Shown: positions 26,024-35,824 of the stretch, in pieces | Numbering within the stretch: the first letter of the stretch is position 1 | How the letters are laid out: every line of letters starts with the position of its first letter | Translations under genes and position numbers: made by a program | NCBI RefSeq assembly: GCF_003369915.1 | Contig: NC_046676.1 | Coordinates: 20,070,001 to 20,134,000 of the forward strand | Direction of reading: 5' to 3' | DNA: 64,000 nt | From: Drosophila miranda | Lineage: Eukaryota; Arthropoda; Insecta; Diptera; Drosophilidae | The notes under the pieces: model-generated | Told to the model about the DNA's origin: nothing | The model's database searches: none | What the model saw: the letters and a program-made list of their open reading frames with translations, nothing else

Positions 26024-28144
26024 TGTTATGAAAATAATGTCTGCCGAATACAAAATTTAACGTTAAGACTTGGAATCTAGGGTTTTTAATGCAGTTAGGA
26101 CCATGTCAGGATACCGGTTTAGAATAGAGTTGAAGAGTGAGCGAGATGGAATGAGAGCGAGAGAGTATGGTGAAGAGAGTACGAGAGAATAAGAGAATAC
26201 ATATATACATATATGCAGCTATATGTATGTATGTATGCATGTACATACATATAATTGAATAAAGTTCGCGTAGCGCCGAACACAAAACGACAAAATTGTT
26301 GTTGGAACGAACCGAAAGATACAGCAGCAGAGTGGAAAAGCAACAGCCCGACCAACGAAAAAACAAATTGTGGCGAGGATAGCCATATTTTCTTGTGGAA
26401 TCTTGTAACTCTAACTCTATGGTCCTACCAGGGGAGTTGGATGCGTATGATCCCATTCCTATTCCCTAACAATATGAGAGTATCCCGTTCTCCTCGAATA
26501 GTATTTGATTTACTCATAAGTGTTTGCACAAGCAAACAGATACTAACATAGATAAATGTATCTTTGCATCTTTGCATATAACGAAAAAAGCCAAACTGGA
26601 CAATTGGCTTTAAAAATCGGAATTTCATCTATGGCTCGGTCTGGACCCGCTTGGGCGTTATGTTCATTATATCTGTTTCGCTCACACTCACGATTACGCC
26701 CGCTTAAGCAATTGTGTGTGTGTGAGCTCGTGTGTATATCAGAATGTCTGTGTGTGTGTGTGTGTGCAATTTTGCAACGCGTTCACATTCTTTTTAGGTT
26801 ACGTATCGATTTTGGTACAAAGTGAGGTTAGGTTGAAAAATATCTACGTTCCCGAAAATTCTAGAGATCTGAGGACATGCATGTAATCTTCATAGCATTC
26901 TTTATAAGGATCTAAGATAACATTGCCAAAGCGCGAAAAATAAAACTCAACCAAACTAGCTTCAGCCAAAAGTAAAAGCAAAAGGGGCACATTTTGATTC
27001 ATCTATTAAACATATTAATGTTTGCATGGTTGCCAGGTCTGCAACTCTGGTTGTGATATATTAAATAGAATGGAAAATCATATACGTTTATATGTAAATA
27101 TATAATTGTGACCATATTGTGGAGCAGGGTTGTCACCTGCAATAGGTCAGACAGCTCAACAGATATATATGTGCTTAATGGCTATTGTTCAGCTGTTGGG
27201 AACAGGTGCTTATGCCAAGGGCACATGTCGATTTTTCAACATAATCGTTCGAAAAGATAGATCTGATTTGATACTATATACATATCAATATATCCAAAAC
27301 GAAACTGCCTGACAACTCTGAAACACACAAACAAATGATTTGGGAATGGTGACGACAAACGAAACCAATCCAAATAGGATCACACAAAGTGTAATTCCAA
27401 TAAACCAGCGAATTAGTAGCTTATATTCTAGAGCCAATACTGGTACACAAGTTAAAACAACTTTAAAATATAATAGTCTCAAGAAAAGTGAGCACTTACC
27501 TTCTTAGACCCGATAAACGTGTTTATTAACTGGATTATAGTTGTTATAAGGCAAATTTTACGATGACCCAAGCTTTCTCAGGTTGATATTCAATATTTTA
27601 AGTCTCGTTAACAGTTTTTTTTTAACAGATTTGTTTACAAATCCGCAAGCAGAATCCGCGTCCCGATAGCCGATGCCGCTTCTCGCTGGAACAGTGACCA
27701 AAGAGGAGGAAAAGAACCAGTTCAATAATTAGTAGATCAAAAGTACTTTCACCTTATCCCAAACAAAACATCTGTTCGCTTCTAGGGGTGGAAAAGTACC
27801 AACAAAAGGAACCATTTTTACTAAGCGCAGTAATAGACAATGCAAGAAACTCAATTCTGATCAATCAGTGAGGAAAGTACGACGAACATGTTTTTTTTTT
27901 TGGAGCTATGAATGTTGACTTTATAATCGCCAATTACACTTGAAATATAATAACAATAATAAAACGAATCAGTATTTAAAATTGATAGTTCACTCGGCTC
28001 GCGTAGACACCAACCACTGCTGCCACCCCTGAAGCTATGGTATGAAACAAGTTCCGGTTCGTTCGCATGAAAACATAAACATCTGTTTGTAGGTTATTTT
28101 GTTTTATAATAAATGCCAATCAAATCCCAGAAATATCAATTAAA

Positions 28145-28899
28145 ATGAGTAATCTCATAAACTTTGCCCTAAGAAAGGGTGCTAGTTTTTTGACACGACA
28201 CAGCCTGCCATGTTTTCGACTAACAGTTCCGTATGTGGTTAACAAAACGCCGGTTTCTGGCGCAATTAAAAACTATTCCACTCGAGCTGCGCCGTTTGAT
28301 GTGAGCACAAGCGTACCAAAGGACTTAATCCTCTTTAAATATGAGAATCCAAAGTTCTACAAGATGCTGAACTTTTTCGGAATCTGCCAATTTGTGTTCT
28401 GGACCTATCTTTCCCATTTTGCGTTTACAACGCTGAAGGATGCGCCAGTGGTGGAGAAGCCAGGAGAGGAGCTGAAGTGGTTTCAGCGCATAAATCTTGG
28501 CGAAAATAAGTACAGGAATGGCATCACTGCTTGCTGCTTTTTGATTGGTTCGTATTTGAAACAGATAGTGTGGTTCGAAGCAAATTTTGTCTTTATAAAT
28601 ATATAGGATACGGAATTCTGTTTGCTGTTTGGATGTTTACACTTCGTTCCGTGCGCTTTCTCATCCTGCGCAAGGGCGGTCAGAGTATCTCCTTTGTTAC
28701 CTATGGACCCTTTAACCGGAACCGTATCATGACTGTCCCACTTAAATGCATCTCAGCGCAAGAGTCCCGTGAAATGGCCAGGGTACAACTGCCAATCAAG
28801 GTGAAGGACAGGACTCTTTACTACGTGCTGGATATGCGTGGAGAATTTCGTAATCCCCAACTGTTTGACTACACGGCGGGGTTAAAGCGACGTATTTAA
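28145..28899 (+). CDS. TMEM223-like mitochondrial inner-membrane protein
   Basis: Two exons, 28145-28547 and 28607-28899, are separated by a 59-bp intron (GTTCGT...TATATAG) and give 231 residues. The intron joins ATTG to GATACGG, making the Gly-Tyr-Gly at the start of the second membrane segment. The N-terminus is basic and hydrophobic with no acidic residues for about 45 positions, as expected of a mitochondrial presequence. Two membrane segments follow, around residues 75-95 and 130-150. The C-terminal half carries the family signature: LRSVR, an RKGG turn, and VPLK followed by LPIKVK. Human TMEM223 is a mitochondrial protein linked to cytochrome c oxidase assembly; this role is inferred by family. 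The 3' end faces the 3' end of Nop10 only 88 bp away. Confidence 0.85.
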
Positions 28900-28987
28900 A
28901 AGCGATTTGTTTAGTTCATTGAAAATTTTGTAACTTATTATTTGTAAATACACATGTACCCTAATTAAAATTCAACTCTGCTCTGTC

Positions 28988-29245
28988 TTAGTACACGGGC
29001 TCAGGCTTCTGTGTGAGCAGCAGACTAAAGCGCTTCTTGATGGTAATGCGCTGGCGGGAGTACTTATCTTCCGGAGAGAAACGGGCTGGATGGGCCGACA
29101 AGGTCGGACGACCATCTTCGGTGCGTTTCTGCAATATCAACGAAAAATATAAGTTTAACATACTAGAAAAGCTGGAGAACTTTTCATTTACCTTCAAAGT
29201 GTAGACGCGGTTGCCGCTTTCGTTGATGGTGTACATGAGATACAT
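28988..29245 (-). CDS. Nop10: H/ACA snoRNP subunit Nop10
   Basis: Exons 29192-29245 and 28988-29128 join in phase 0 across a 63-bp intron and encode exactly 64 residues, the usual Nop10 length. The protein matches the family from end to end: YLMY....GNRVYTLK, then [24 protein letters not shown]. Nop10 is one of four core proteins of H/ACA ribonucleoproteins (with dyskerin/Nop60B, Nhp2 and Gar1), which pseudouridylate rRNA and snRNA in nucleolus and Cajal bodies. The start is the only Met giving the standard N-terminus. The gene is transcribed away from mms4. Its upstream DNA consists of a 411-bp tandemly duplicated element (29290-30110) beginning only 45 bp from the start codon. Confidence 0.96.
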   Translation of the reverse strand: MYLMYTINESGNRVYTLKVNEKFSSFSSMLNLYFSLILQKRTEDGRPTLSAHPARFSPEDKYSRQRITIKKRFSLLLTQKPEPVY

Positions 29246-29518
29246 TTTGGTGAGAAAATTCAATAAATTTCGCAGTAAATAAAAAAAACACGTGTGGCGT
29301 GCCTTGCAGTGTGTTTATCGGACCTATCGTTAAAATATCGATCCACAGAAATATACCAAAATATACCGTCTTATTTTAAAAATATACCGTAAATATACTT
29401 TCTATATACCGTTGAAAATGAAATTTAATAGATTGATGAAACAAACAGCAAGAAATATCGAACAGTAGAAACCAGAGTACCAGAAACGGTCACCCTGGTG
29501 CGTTGCTTTCAATGAGAA

Positions 29519-29529
29519 CAGTGTGACCG
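29519..29529 (-). promoter_or_regulatory. core promoter Motif 1 (M1BP site), copy 1
   Basis: CAGTGTGACCG on the plus strand is CGGTCACACTG on the minus strand, a perfect fit to the Drosophila core-promoter Motif 1 consensus YGGTCACACTR bound by M1BP at housekeeping promoters. It points toward Nop10. Confidence 0.6.
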
Positions 29530-29929
29530 AAAATTTGTCGATCGGTCTCACGGTCTCACGCTCAGAAATATACCGTCCCATTTTCAAAATATATCATAAA
29601 TATACCGATGAAAATAGAAAATAAGCCCGCTTAAACTCCCTTTATTTAAACAAGATAAAAACTTGAGTTAAATCGCGAAAAAAAATACCAATAATAATAC
29701 ACGTGTGGCGTGCCTTGCAGTGTGTTTATCGGACTTATCGTTAAAATATCGACCCACAGAAATATACCAAAATATACCGTCTCATTTTAAAAATATACCG
29801 TAAATATACTTTCTATATACCGTTGAAAATGAAATTTAATAGATTGATGAAACAAACAGCAAGAAATACCGAAAAGTAGAAACCAGAGTACCAGAAACGG
29901 TCACCCTGGTGCGTTGCTTTCAATGAGAA

Positions 29930-29940
29930 CAGTGTGACCG
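29930..29940 (-). promoter_or_regulatory. core promoter Motif 1 (M1BP site), copy 2
   Basis: The same perfect CGGTCACACTG, exactly 411 bp from the first, in the second unit of the tandem duplication. Confidence 0.6.
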
Positions 29941-30161
29941 AAAATTTGTCGATCGGTCTCACGGTCTCACGCTCAGAAATATACCGTCCCATTTTAAAAA
30001 TATATCGTAAATATACCGGTGAAAATAGAAAATAAGCCCGCTTAAACTCCCTTTATTTAAACAAGATAAAAACTTGAGTTAAATCGCGAAAAAATACCAA
30101 TAATAATACCAAAAGTGACGCCAAAACGCGCACGGAACAAAACAATCGCAATGAAATTGCG

Positions 30162-30169
30162 TATCGATG
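30162..30169. promoter_or_regulatory. DRE-like element upstream of mms4
   Basis: TATCGATG differs at one position from the DREF-binding palindrome TATCGATA. It lies about 55 bp upstream of the mms4 start codon, outside the tandem duplication. Confidence 0.4.
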
Positions 30170-30222
30170 ATAACTATCGTTTTCCAAATCTGGCTTAAAA
30201 TGGCGCAAATTGTTTGTAAAAA

Positions 30223-31152
30223 ATGTCGAGTAAATTAGACAAGTTACAAAAGCAAGTGATACGGGAGCAACAAAAGCGAATCAAACCAGGTGAATGCCAG
30301 AAATATGTGCGTATGGTTATAGACGCGGGTTTCTTGGACATTCCGGTTGGACAGGAGCTTTTGCAGCAAATAAACTCCGCCGATCTGAAGTATGAAATTC
30401 GCAGGTTGCCCATCAAAAACTGCATCATCTGGGAGCGCAGTATTGGCCAGCACACAATAGTTTCAGGAAGTAGCGGTTCTGGCCTGGACGAAGCCTGGAA
30501 AATGGAGAACCACGTCCTCCACTGGATAACCGAAGCAAATTTGCATCACTCTCAGAAGGATCAAAGAGCCTGCTTGGGCCACAAGTTGCAGGTTGCATTT
30601 CCCGACTGCCAATATACGGTGACGTTGCCGAAACTGCGCCACAGTAAGCACAGGTCGGGTAGTCAGGATCCGAGTGGATTGATCGAGCTCCAACTGCTGC
30701 AGCAACTTCACGTTGAGCAGCTGGCAAGTCCTGAGAGCCAAGAGCTGTTGTGCCTGCTCCGACGCTATACAAAGGCAATTTCTGAAGCCCCGTTTAAAAA
30801 GCAACGCGATGAATCTTTGGGGTTCTTCAAGAAGTACTTGGCCAACGACAAGAAGCAGTGCGTCCGCGTCGAGCAGGGCAATGGCTATGGACGTCTATGG
30901 CAGCAGCATCTAAATCGGTTGCCGCTGGTCACGCTCGAGGTGGCCGAATCCATCATATCTCAATATCCCTGTCCCAAGAAACTGTTGGACCACTTTTCCA
31001 ATGATCCTACGGCTGTGCAGTCCCTAGCTGATTTAAAGATCAAGCGCTGTAATGGACCACAGCCCCTTCACACCGAACGACGCATAGGGAACGTACTCAG
31101 CAACAAACTTTACACTTTGTACAATTCAAGGGATCCCAATACTCTGATTTAG
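30223..31152 (+). CDS. mms4: Mms4/EME1, non-catalytic partner of the Mus81 structure-specific endonuclease
   Basis: A single exon of 309 residues starts at the ATG in AAAAATGTCGAG. The protein follows EME1 throughout. A basic N-terminal helix is followed by an XPF/ERCC4-like nuclease fold beginning at ECQKYVRMVID. The signature FTKAIxEAPFKKQRDE equivalent (here YTKAISEAPFKKQRDE) is near residue 187. The C-terminal part contains the helix-hairpin-helix region ending in the RRIG..LSNKLYTLY motif. It is shorter than vertebrate EME1 because it lacks the long disordered N-terminus. In the family, Mus81-EME1 cleaves branched DNA such as 3' flaps and Holliday junctions in the nucleus, and EME1 itself lacks the catalytic residues. 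The gene is convergent with the TMEM170-like gene; AATAAA is present at about 31352. Confidence 0.9.
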   Translation: MSSKLDKLQKQVIREQQKRIKPGECQKYVRMVIDAGFLDIPVGQELLQQINSADLKYEIRRLPIKNCIIWERSIGQHTIVSGSSGSGLDEAWKMENHVLHWITEANLHHSQKDQRACLGHKLQVAFPDCQYTVTLPKLRHSKHRSGSQDPSGLIELQLLQQLHVEQLASPESQELLCLLRRYTKAISEAPFKKQRDESLGFFKKYLANDKKQCVRVEQGNGYGRLWQQHLNRLPLVTLEVAESIISQYPCPKKLLDHFSNDPTAVQSLADLKIKRCNGPQPLHTERRIGNVLSNKLYTLYNSRDPNTLI

Positions 31153-31431
31153 TTTTAGAATCTTCTCGTGTATTCGGCTGGTATCGTATGTACAATTAGA
31201 GTAAATATTACAAGTAAGAGCTAAATATTTTACATTATTCCTCTGGTCGTATATAGTATATGTATATTTAAAAATCACAATATTCTTATAAGCATATCTA
31301 TGAATTTTTATATTTGTTGTCGAGCATCTTTCAAGATGTTCTGCGAAAAACGAATAAAAAAAGTATAATAATGATTACAAAAAAAAAAAAACAAGCGACG
31401 AACGTTCTATAATGAAATTTCAGACCATAAT

Positions 31432-31836
31432 CTAGAGCGTGGCCAAGATTCGGGTGAAGCCCAGGCACGCCGAGACTATGGTCTGTCCAAGACCCCAGAC
31501 CATTGCATAAATAGGCGACATGGGCAGGCTGGAAGCGCGATGCACAAATGCAATCACCGCACTGCTAATGATCCCACTAGAAGCCGGGGACAAGAATCCC
31601 ATGACCAGAATTAGTATGGAGAAGAATCGACCGAATTTATGCTTTCGAAGCGTGACAAACGCCACGAGGGCGGCACAGGTGTGGATAAAAATGGATGAGA
31701 AGAGGGCCCACAGAAATAAGTGGTACCACATTTCGCGAAATGTGTTTAGTCGAGCCTGTGAGCGGAGTCCCATGACATCGGCGATGGTGTCCAGCTCATC
31801 GGTGTCATATGCTTCGGAAAACATGGCGATGCGCAA
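31432..31836 (-). CDS. TMEM170-like endoplasmic reticulum/nuclear envelope membrane protein
   Basis: A single exon of 134 residues. The motif FREMWYHLFLWALFSSIF, followed by LRKHKFGRF, a second membrane segment, SGIISSAVIAFVHRASS and the terminal FTRILATL, matches the TMEM170 family from end to end. Three to four hydrophobic segments are visible. An in-frame Met at residue 5 (MFSEAYDT) is an alternative start. Vertebrate TMEM170A shapes ER sheets and influences nuclear pore assembly, so a similar role is inferred. The 3' end faces that of mms4 with about 280 bp between stop codons. Confidence 0.87.
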   Translation of the reverse strand: MRIAMFSEAYDTDELDTIADVMGLRSQARLNTFREMWYHLFLWALFSSIFIHTCAALVAFVTLRKHKFGRFFSILILVMGFLSPASSGIISSAVIAFVHRASSLPMSPIYAMVWGLGQTIVSACLGFTRILATL

Positions 31837-32529
31837 TTTTGACCTTAAGTTTTGGAAGAATATCGGGCTTGCTACTAATTACGTTGCTAATTATTGCTTT
31901 TCCGTTCCTCTGAGTTGGTCATTTGTGTGCTCTGCTGATTGATTTCTCCTCCGACACGGTCCGAGGGGGATTGTTCATGTCAATGGTGCTATCAAGTGAC
32001 GTTCGTAGACCAGGTGGATCATGCTTTAGTTCTGTTGACCTTTTGGCAGACTCGTACGATACTCACGCCCACACATGTGGCCACCTCACCCTCATTAGCT
32101 TGATTGTTGCTGTTGGCCGGAATGCACTTTCTGTGTTACTTGATTACATTAACATTTTTGCTGTTTCCTTTTTGTAAAGTTTTCTTTTGTTTGATTTTTT
32201 ATTTGCGTAGCAATCGATTTGGCATTCAATACGCCCATTCAATAAGCGACTTGCTTGCGGCAGTGAATCTTTAAGTCATAATTTTTGGCCAGCCCTTTAG
32301 GATGGGGGCATGTGTGCCGTTCAATATTGTCCAAATAAAACACTGATTCTATTTTAATTATTATTTAATTTCGTGTTTTCCTTTTAGCAACTGGAGTGGA
32401 ACACCGTGGAAATGGGCCAGTTCTTGAGTAGTCAGCTGTGGTCCATAAGTGAACCAGCTCCGATAAATGAGCATAGTCGCACAACATGGCACAGAATAAA
32501 TTATAAATTATGTGGGCAGGGCTAAGATT

Positions 32530-32745
32530 TAAGTATTTAAAATAAGCCAGTCAAGTCGGAAATTGATTCATTAATCGGATAAAATTATGTGGGCAGGGTT
32601 GATGGTTCTATCAAGCTAGTAATATTCCACGGAATATCAAAAACGAGGAATATGTAAAATAGAACTTGATTTCGTTAGTATATTAACGGTATATTTTTAA
32701 AATGAGCCAGTATATTTTGGTATAATTCTGAGGGTCATACTGTAG
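32530..32745 (+). repeat. GTATATTT repeat family, copy in the TMEM170/DESI2 interval
   Basis: The order of blocks is shared with other copies: GATTCATTAATCGGATAAAATTATGTGGGCA, then AATATTCCACGGAATATCAAAAACGAGGAATATG, then an AACGGTATATTTTTAAAATGAGCCAGTATATTTTGG block (only short parts quoted in findings). The 3' part is nearly identical to 32990-33127. Confidence 0.8.
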
Positions 32746-32799
32746 AAACTGGTTCTCGCCGCGCTCCCATGGTATTTTTGTCAATTTCATCAATCTATT

Positions 32800-33150
32800 A
32801 ATTTAATTTTCAATGTTATATAGAAATCCAATAAATGCAAGTATTTCGAATAGACCAATCATGTATAGAATTGATTCATCAATCGTACAAAATTGAGTGG
32901 GCATGGCTAAATGTTCTATATAGATAGTATTATTCAACGGAATATCAAAAATGAGGAATATGTATAATAGACCTTAAATTCTTCAGTAGGGCAGGGTTGA
33001 TGGTTCTATCAAGCTAGTAATATTCCACGGAATATCAAAAACGAGGAATATGTAAAATAGAACTTGATTTCGTTAGTATATTAACGGTATATTTTTGAAA
33101 TGAGCCAGTATATTTTGGTATAATTCTGACTGTCGTATACCGATAAACAT
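32800..33150 (+). repeat. GTATATTT repeat family, second (composite) copy
   Basis: A diverged copy (about 32800-32990, beginning CATCAATCTATTAATTT) is fused directly to a segment (about 32990-33127) almost identical to 32590-32733. The junction at 'CAGTAGGGCAGGG' marks where the second part starts. Confidence 0.75.
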
Positions 33151-33596
33151 AAACATAACATACCCATAAACAAAAAATTTTGTGTAAACTAAAAAAAAAA
33201 CAAGCGGAAGTTGAAGGAACTCTTTTGACTCTTATAATTTGTTAAATTTTTGTTCAGAGTATGGGATGCTAACAGGCCTTTGCCAGAGGTGTAAGTAACT
33301 CTCCTGCTATGACACATTTCTGAACCGCAGACATATGTAAGTACGTACATATGTCGTGTTTATACTTATGTATCTTACGCACTTATGTATGTACGGACAG
33401 ATATGCATACATATGTGTGCGTGAATCTGCAAGGCATTGTGCGGTGACTCCAACGATCGGAGAGAATCAGTTATAGGGTCCACATGCATATGTACACTTA
33501 TGTGACAGCGTCGCGAACAGATTGATTAATTGCCCTTCATTGCAGACTGTTGCAGAAGTATATTCAGCCCAACCACACCAACAACGCATTTAATCA

Positions 33597-34400
33597 ATGT
33601 TCTCCAACGGATTGCCGTGCAATCTGTCGTTTCCGAGCTGTCTTAGTGTTCCAAAAGACGAGATTGGTAATGAAGAGCTCTTGCCATCCAATATGGGGAC
33701 TAGAGAGCCTGTCATCCTCAACGTCTACGATATGGTGAGTGGTTCTCTGGTACTCCAAGAATATCCAATTTGATTTTGGATTTGGGGTATTTTCAGTACT
33801 GGATCAATGAATACACAACGTCAATTGGTCTCGGCGTATTCCATTCCGGTGTAGAAGCATTCGGGACTGAATTCGCCTACGGTGGACATCCATTTCCCTT
33901 TACAGGGGTATTTGAAATATCTCCGCGAGATCACGATGAACTGGGGGACCAGTTTCAGTTTCGGCAAAGCATTCAAATAGGCTGCACCGACTTCACGTAC
34001 GAGGAAGTGCGTCGGATTGTTGAGGAATTGGGCAATCAATTTCGCGGCGATCGTTACCACCTTATGAACAATAATTGCAATCACTTTTCTGGCTCTTTGA
34101 CACAGGTATGATGTCACCCTAATTAGGTGCTACAATTCCAATATAACTTACGATTTGGTTTCAGATACTCTGCGGCCAAGAAATACCTAGCTGGGTCAAT
34201 CGTTTAGCGCATTTCAGCTCCTGTGTGCCATTTCTACAAAGGTGTTTGCCCAAGTAAGCGGCCTTCATACCTCATTGTCCATTTGTACTGTACGCCATTG
34301 TATTGCTTCTGATTTCAGAGAGTGGCTGACACCGAATGCCTTGCAGCAGAGCATAACCACAATCCAAGAGCGCGAAGACTCTGACAATAGTCCTCTTTGA
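33597..34400 (+). CDS. DESI2-like PPPDE thiol peptidase (deSUMOylating/deubiquitinating isopeptidase family)
   Basis: Four exons join in frame: 33597-33734, 33797-34105, 34165-34253 and 34319-34400, giving 205 residues. The PPPDE domain begins at PVILNVYDM (residue ~38). The catalytic His is H62 in GVFHSGVE and the catalytic Cys is C140 in NNNCNHF; both are intact, as is the [13 protein letters not shown] segment. The C-terminal part ([10 protein letters not shown]...) is typical of DESI2 rather than DESI1. The family hydrolyses SUMO or ubiquitin isopeptide bonds in the cytosol; substrate choice cannot be read from sequence. Start choice: the ATG at 33597 gives an uninterrupted frame into the domain, but a later Met (M33) is possible. 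It is convergent with dgo. Confidence 0.88.
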
Positions 34401-35824
34401 GACATTACCTGATCGAAAATACGAAAATCACTTGCGAACACCCCCCCAAGCGATCATACAAAGTTCACTCCCAATTGCAGTCCGAAGACCAACATTGTTA
34501 AGTTAAATTGTGCGAAATGACGGGTTACTCAAATTTACATAGGCATATATACATACATTCATTTCCAAGCCAACAAACGCCCCAAATCCAAACAAGAAAG
34601 AAACAAAAACAACTATTATTAATAGAATTAATTAGGCGAGATAGACATATACATCTACATACTTACGTACATGCATAGATACATAGATACATATACATGC
34701 GAAGTGACTAAATTATTGGCTATTGTAATTTGTATTTGTAATACGACTATTCAGAATTAAGATTAATTATTAAGTGGCCGGTTAAATCTAAGTAGCAGGC
34801 GAAGTCAGCAGCAGCAATAGCAGCAGCAGTGTCATTTATAGAATTTTAAATTAACAACTGAAAGAAACATCGAGAAATCATTATTAGGCACTCGCTAAAT
34901 TGTACTAACAAGAAAAAACCACAACAGACATACATATTCATATATGTGGGTAAATGATATCAAATGTTGCCCAATTTACTGGTTTACGGAGGGGGGAATT
35001 TTATTTTTTGAATTCCCCGACCGACCATTGGAACTCGATTATGGAAATAGTTTTCTGTTTAAATTCGTTGTAGCATTATACAGAGCGCTCTCATAAGCAG
35101 CCGCATGTCTATCAAAACACCAAAATGATCTGTTATCAATAAATAATATAAATATATGTACTTGACATTCTGATATTTACACATGCATAAATACTATTAT
35201 TAAACATTTTTAAAGAAAAATATATTTTGATCGAAAACATTTTTTTTGGATTTCATTCAGCTGTTTAGAGCCCAACTACCGATGATCATCAGGTGCACCT
35301 TAACTTTGAAATACTGTTCCTTTTTGCGTACCAATGTCAAAATATTGTCATTAAGCTCAGAAATACCAGATCATCCCTATTGGGTTGAATATGTATAAAT
35401 GTGAAACTTGCTTAAGCTCCGTCCAGCCTCCGCTACGCACAATTTTCACATTATAAAGACTAAAATTCAGAAATGCTTGCTAAAGTCGATACTTCGAATT
35501 TATTAATTGGGGCAGTGGGCCATTCATTCAAATACTCATAACTGTAGTATAATTTATGGTAATTATGGGAAGCTGCCAAAATTCTGCTCTAATCAACTTA
35601 GCAAAGTCACTCAAATAAATCCCATAAGACGCCAACAACTTTTGCGTGTAATATTTATGTGTATATTTTTAAAATCCATCTGGACAGGCTTGGGCAATTG
35701 AGAATAAATTAATTTGTTGCTTTAGTACAGTATATGATTAAAATTATGATAAATATATTAGGAATAGCTATGTACAATAGAGAAAAGTTACATCCGATTG
35801 GTCCTCGAACTAGTCCTTGTCTGA
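34401..35824. other. 3' non-coding interval between the DESI2-like gene and dgo
   Basis: The two genes converge here. The AT-rich sequence has several AATAAA/TTTATT signals on both strands, for example AATAAATAATATAAATAT at about 35139-35156. ATACATACAT-type repeats (34550-34700) and a CAG cluster near 34808-34830 are present. This is best read as long 3' UTRs; no ORF is supported. Confidence 0.6.

Larger units (their letters stand above)
24213..28144. other. non-coding region between wde and the TMEM223-like gene
   Basis: This 3.9 kb lies upstream of both divergent neighbours, so it must contain the wde promoter and probably that of the TMEM223-like gene. It has two G-rich tracts (24911-24946 and 25991-26023), GT microsatellite (26747-26766), and ATGTATGT-type repeats near 26220-26250. 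The 65-codon frame 24369-24566 (+) opens on TTG, is Pro/Gly-rich at its end and matches no family I know. It is not called as a gene. Confidence 0.6.
29290..30110. repeat. 411-bp tandem duplication in the Nop10/mms4 divergent promoter
   Basis: Copy 1 is 29290-29700 and copy 2 is 29701-30110. The copies match along their whole length with only scattered substitutions and a small A-run length difference. Each unit contains a TGCCTTGCAGTGTGTTTATCGGA block, several GTATATTT/AAATATAC boxes, a CGGTCACCCTGG near-Motif-1 and a perfect minus-strand CGGTCACACTG. The unit belongs to the dispersed family also seen at 32530-33150, 39455-40225, 41757-42480 and 58800-59070. It fills almost the whole intergenic space between two divergently transcribed genes. 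Confidence 0.9.
31837..33596. other. intergenic region with dispersed repeats
   Basis: This divergent interval between the TMEM170-like and DESI2-like genes contains no convincing ORF. From about 32530 to 33150 it is occupied by copies of the AT-rich GTATATTT repeat family (annotated separately). The segment 33300-33420 has ATGTATGT/ACATATGT simple repeats. The promoter of the DESI2-like gene, and perhaps a 5' non-coding exon, should lie here. Confidence 0.6.
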
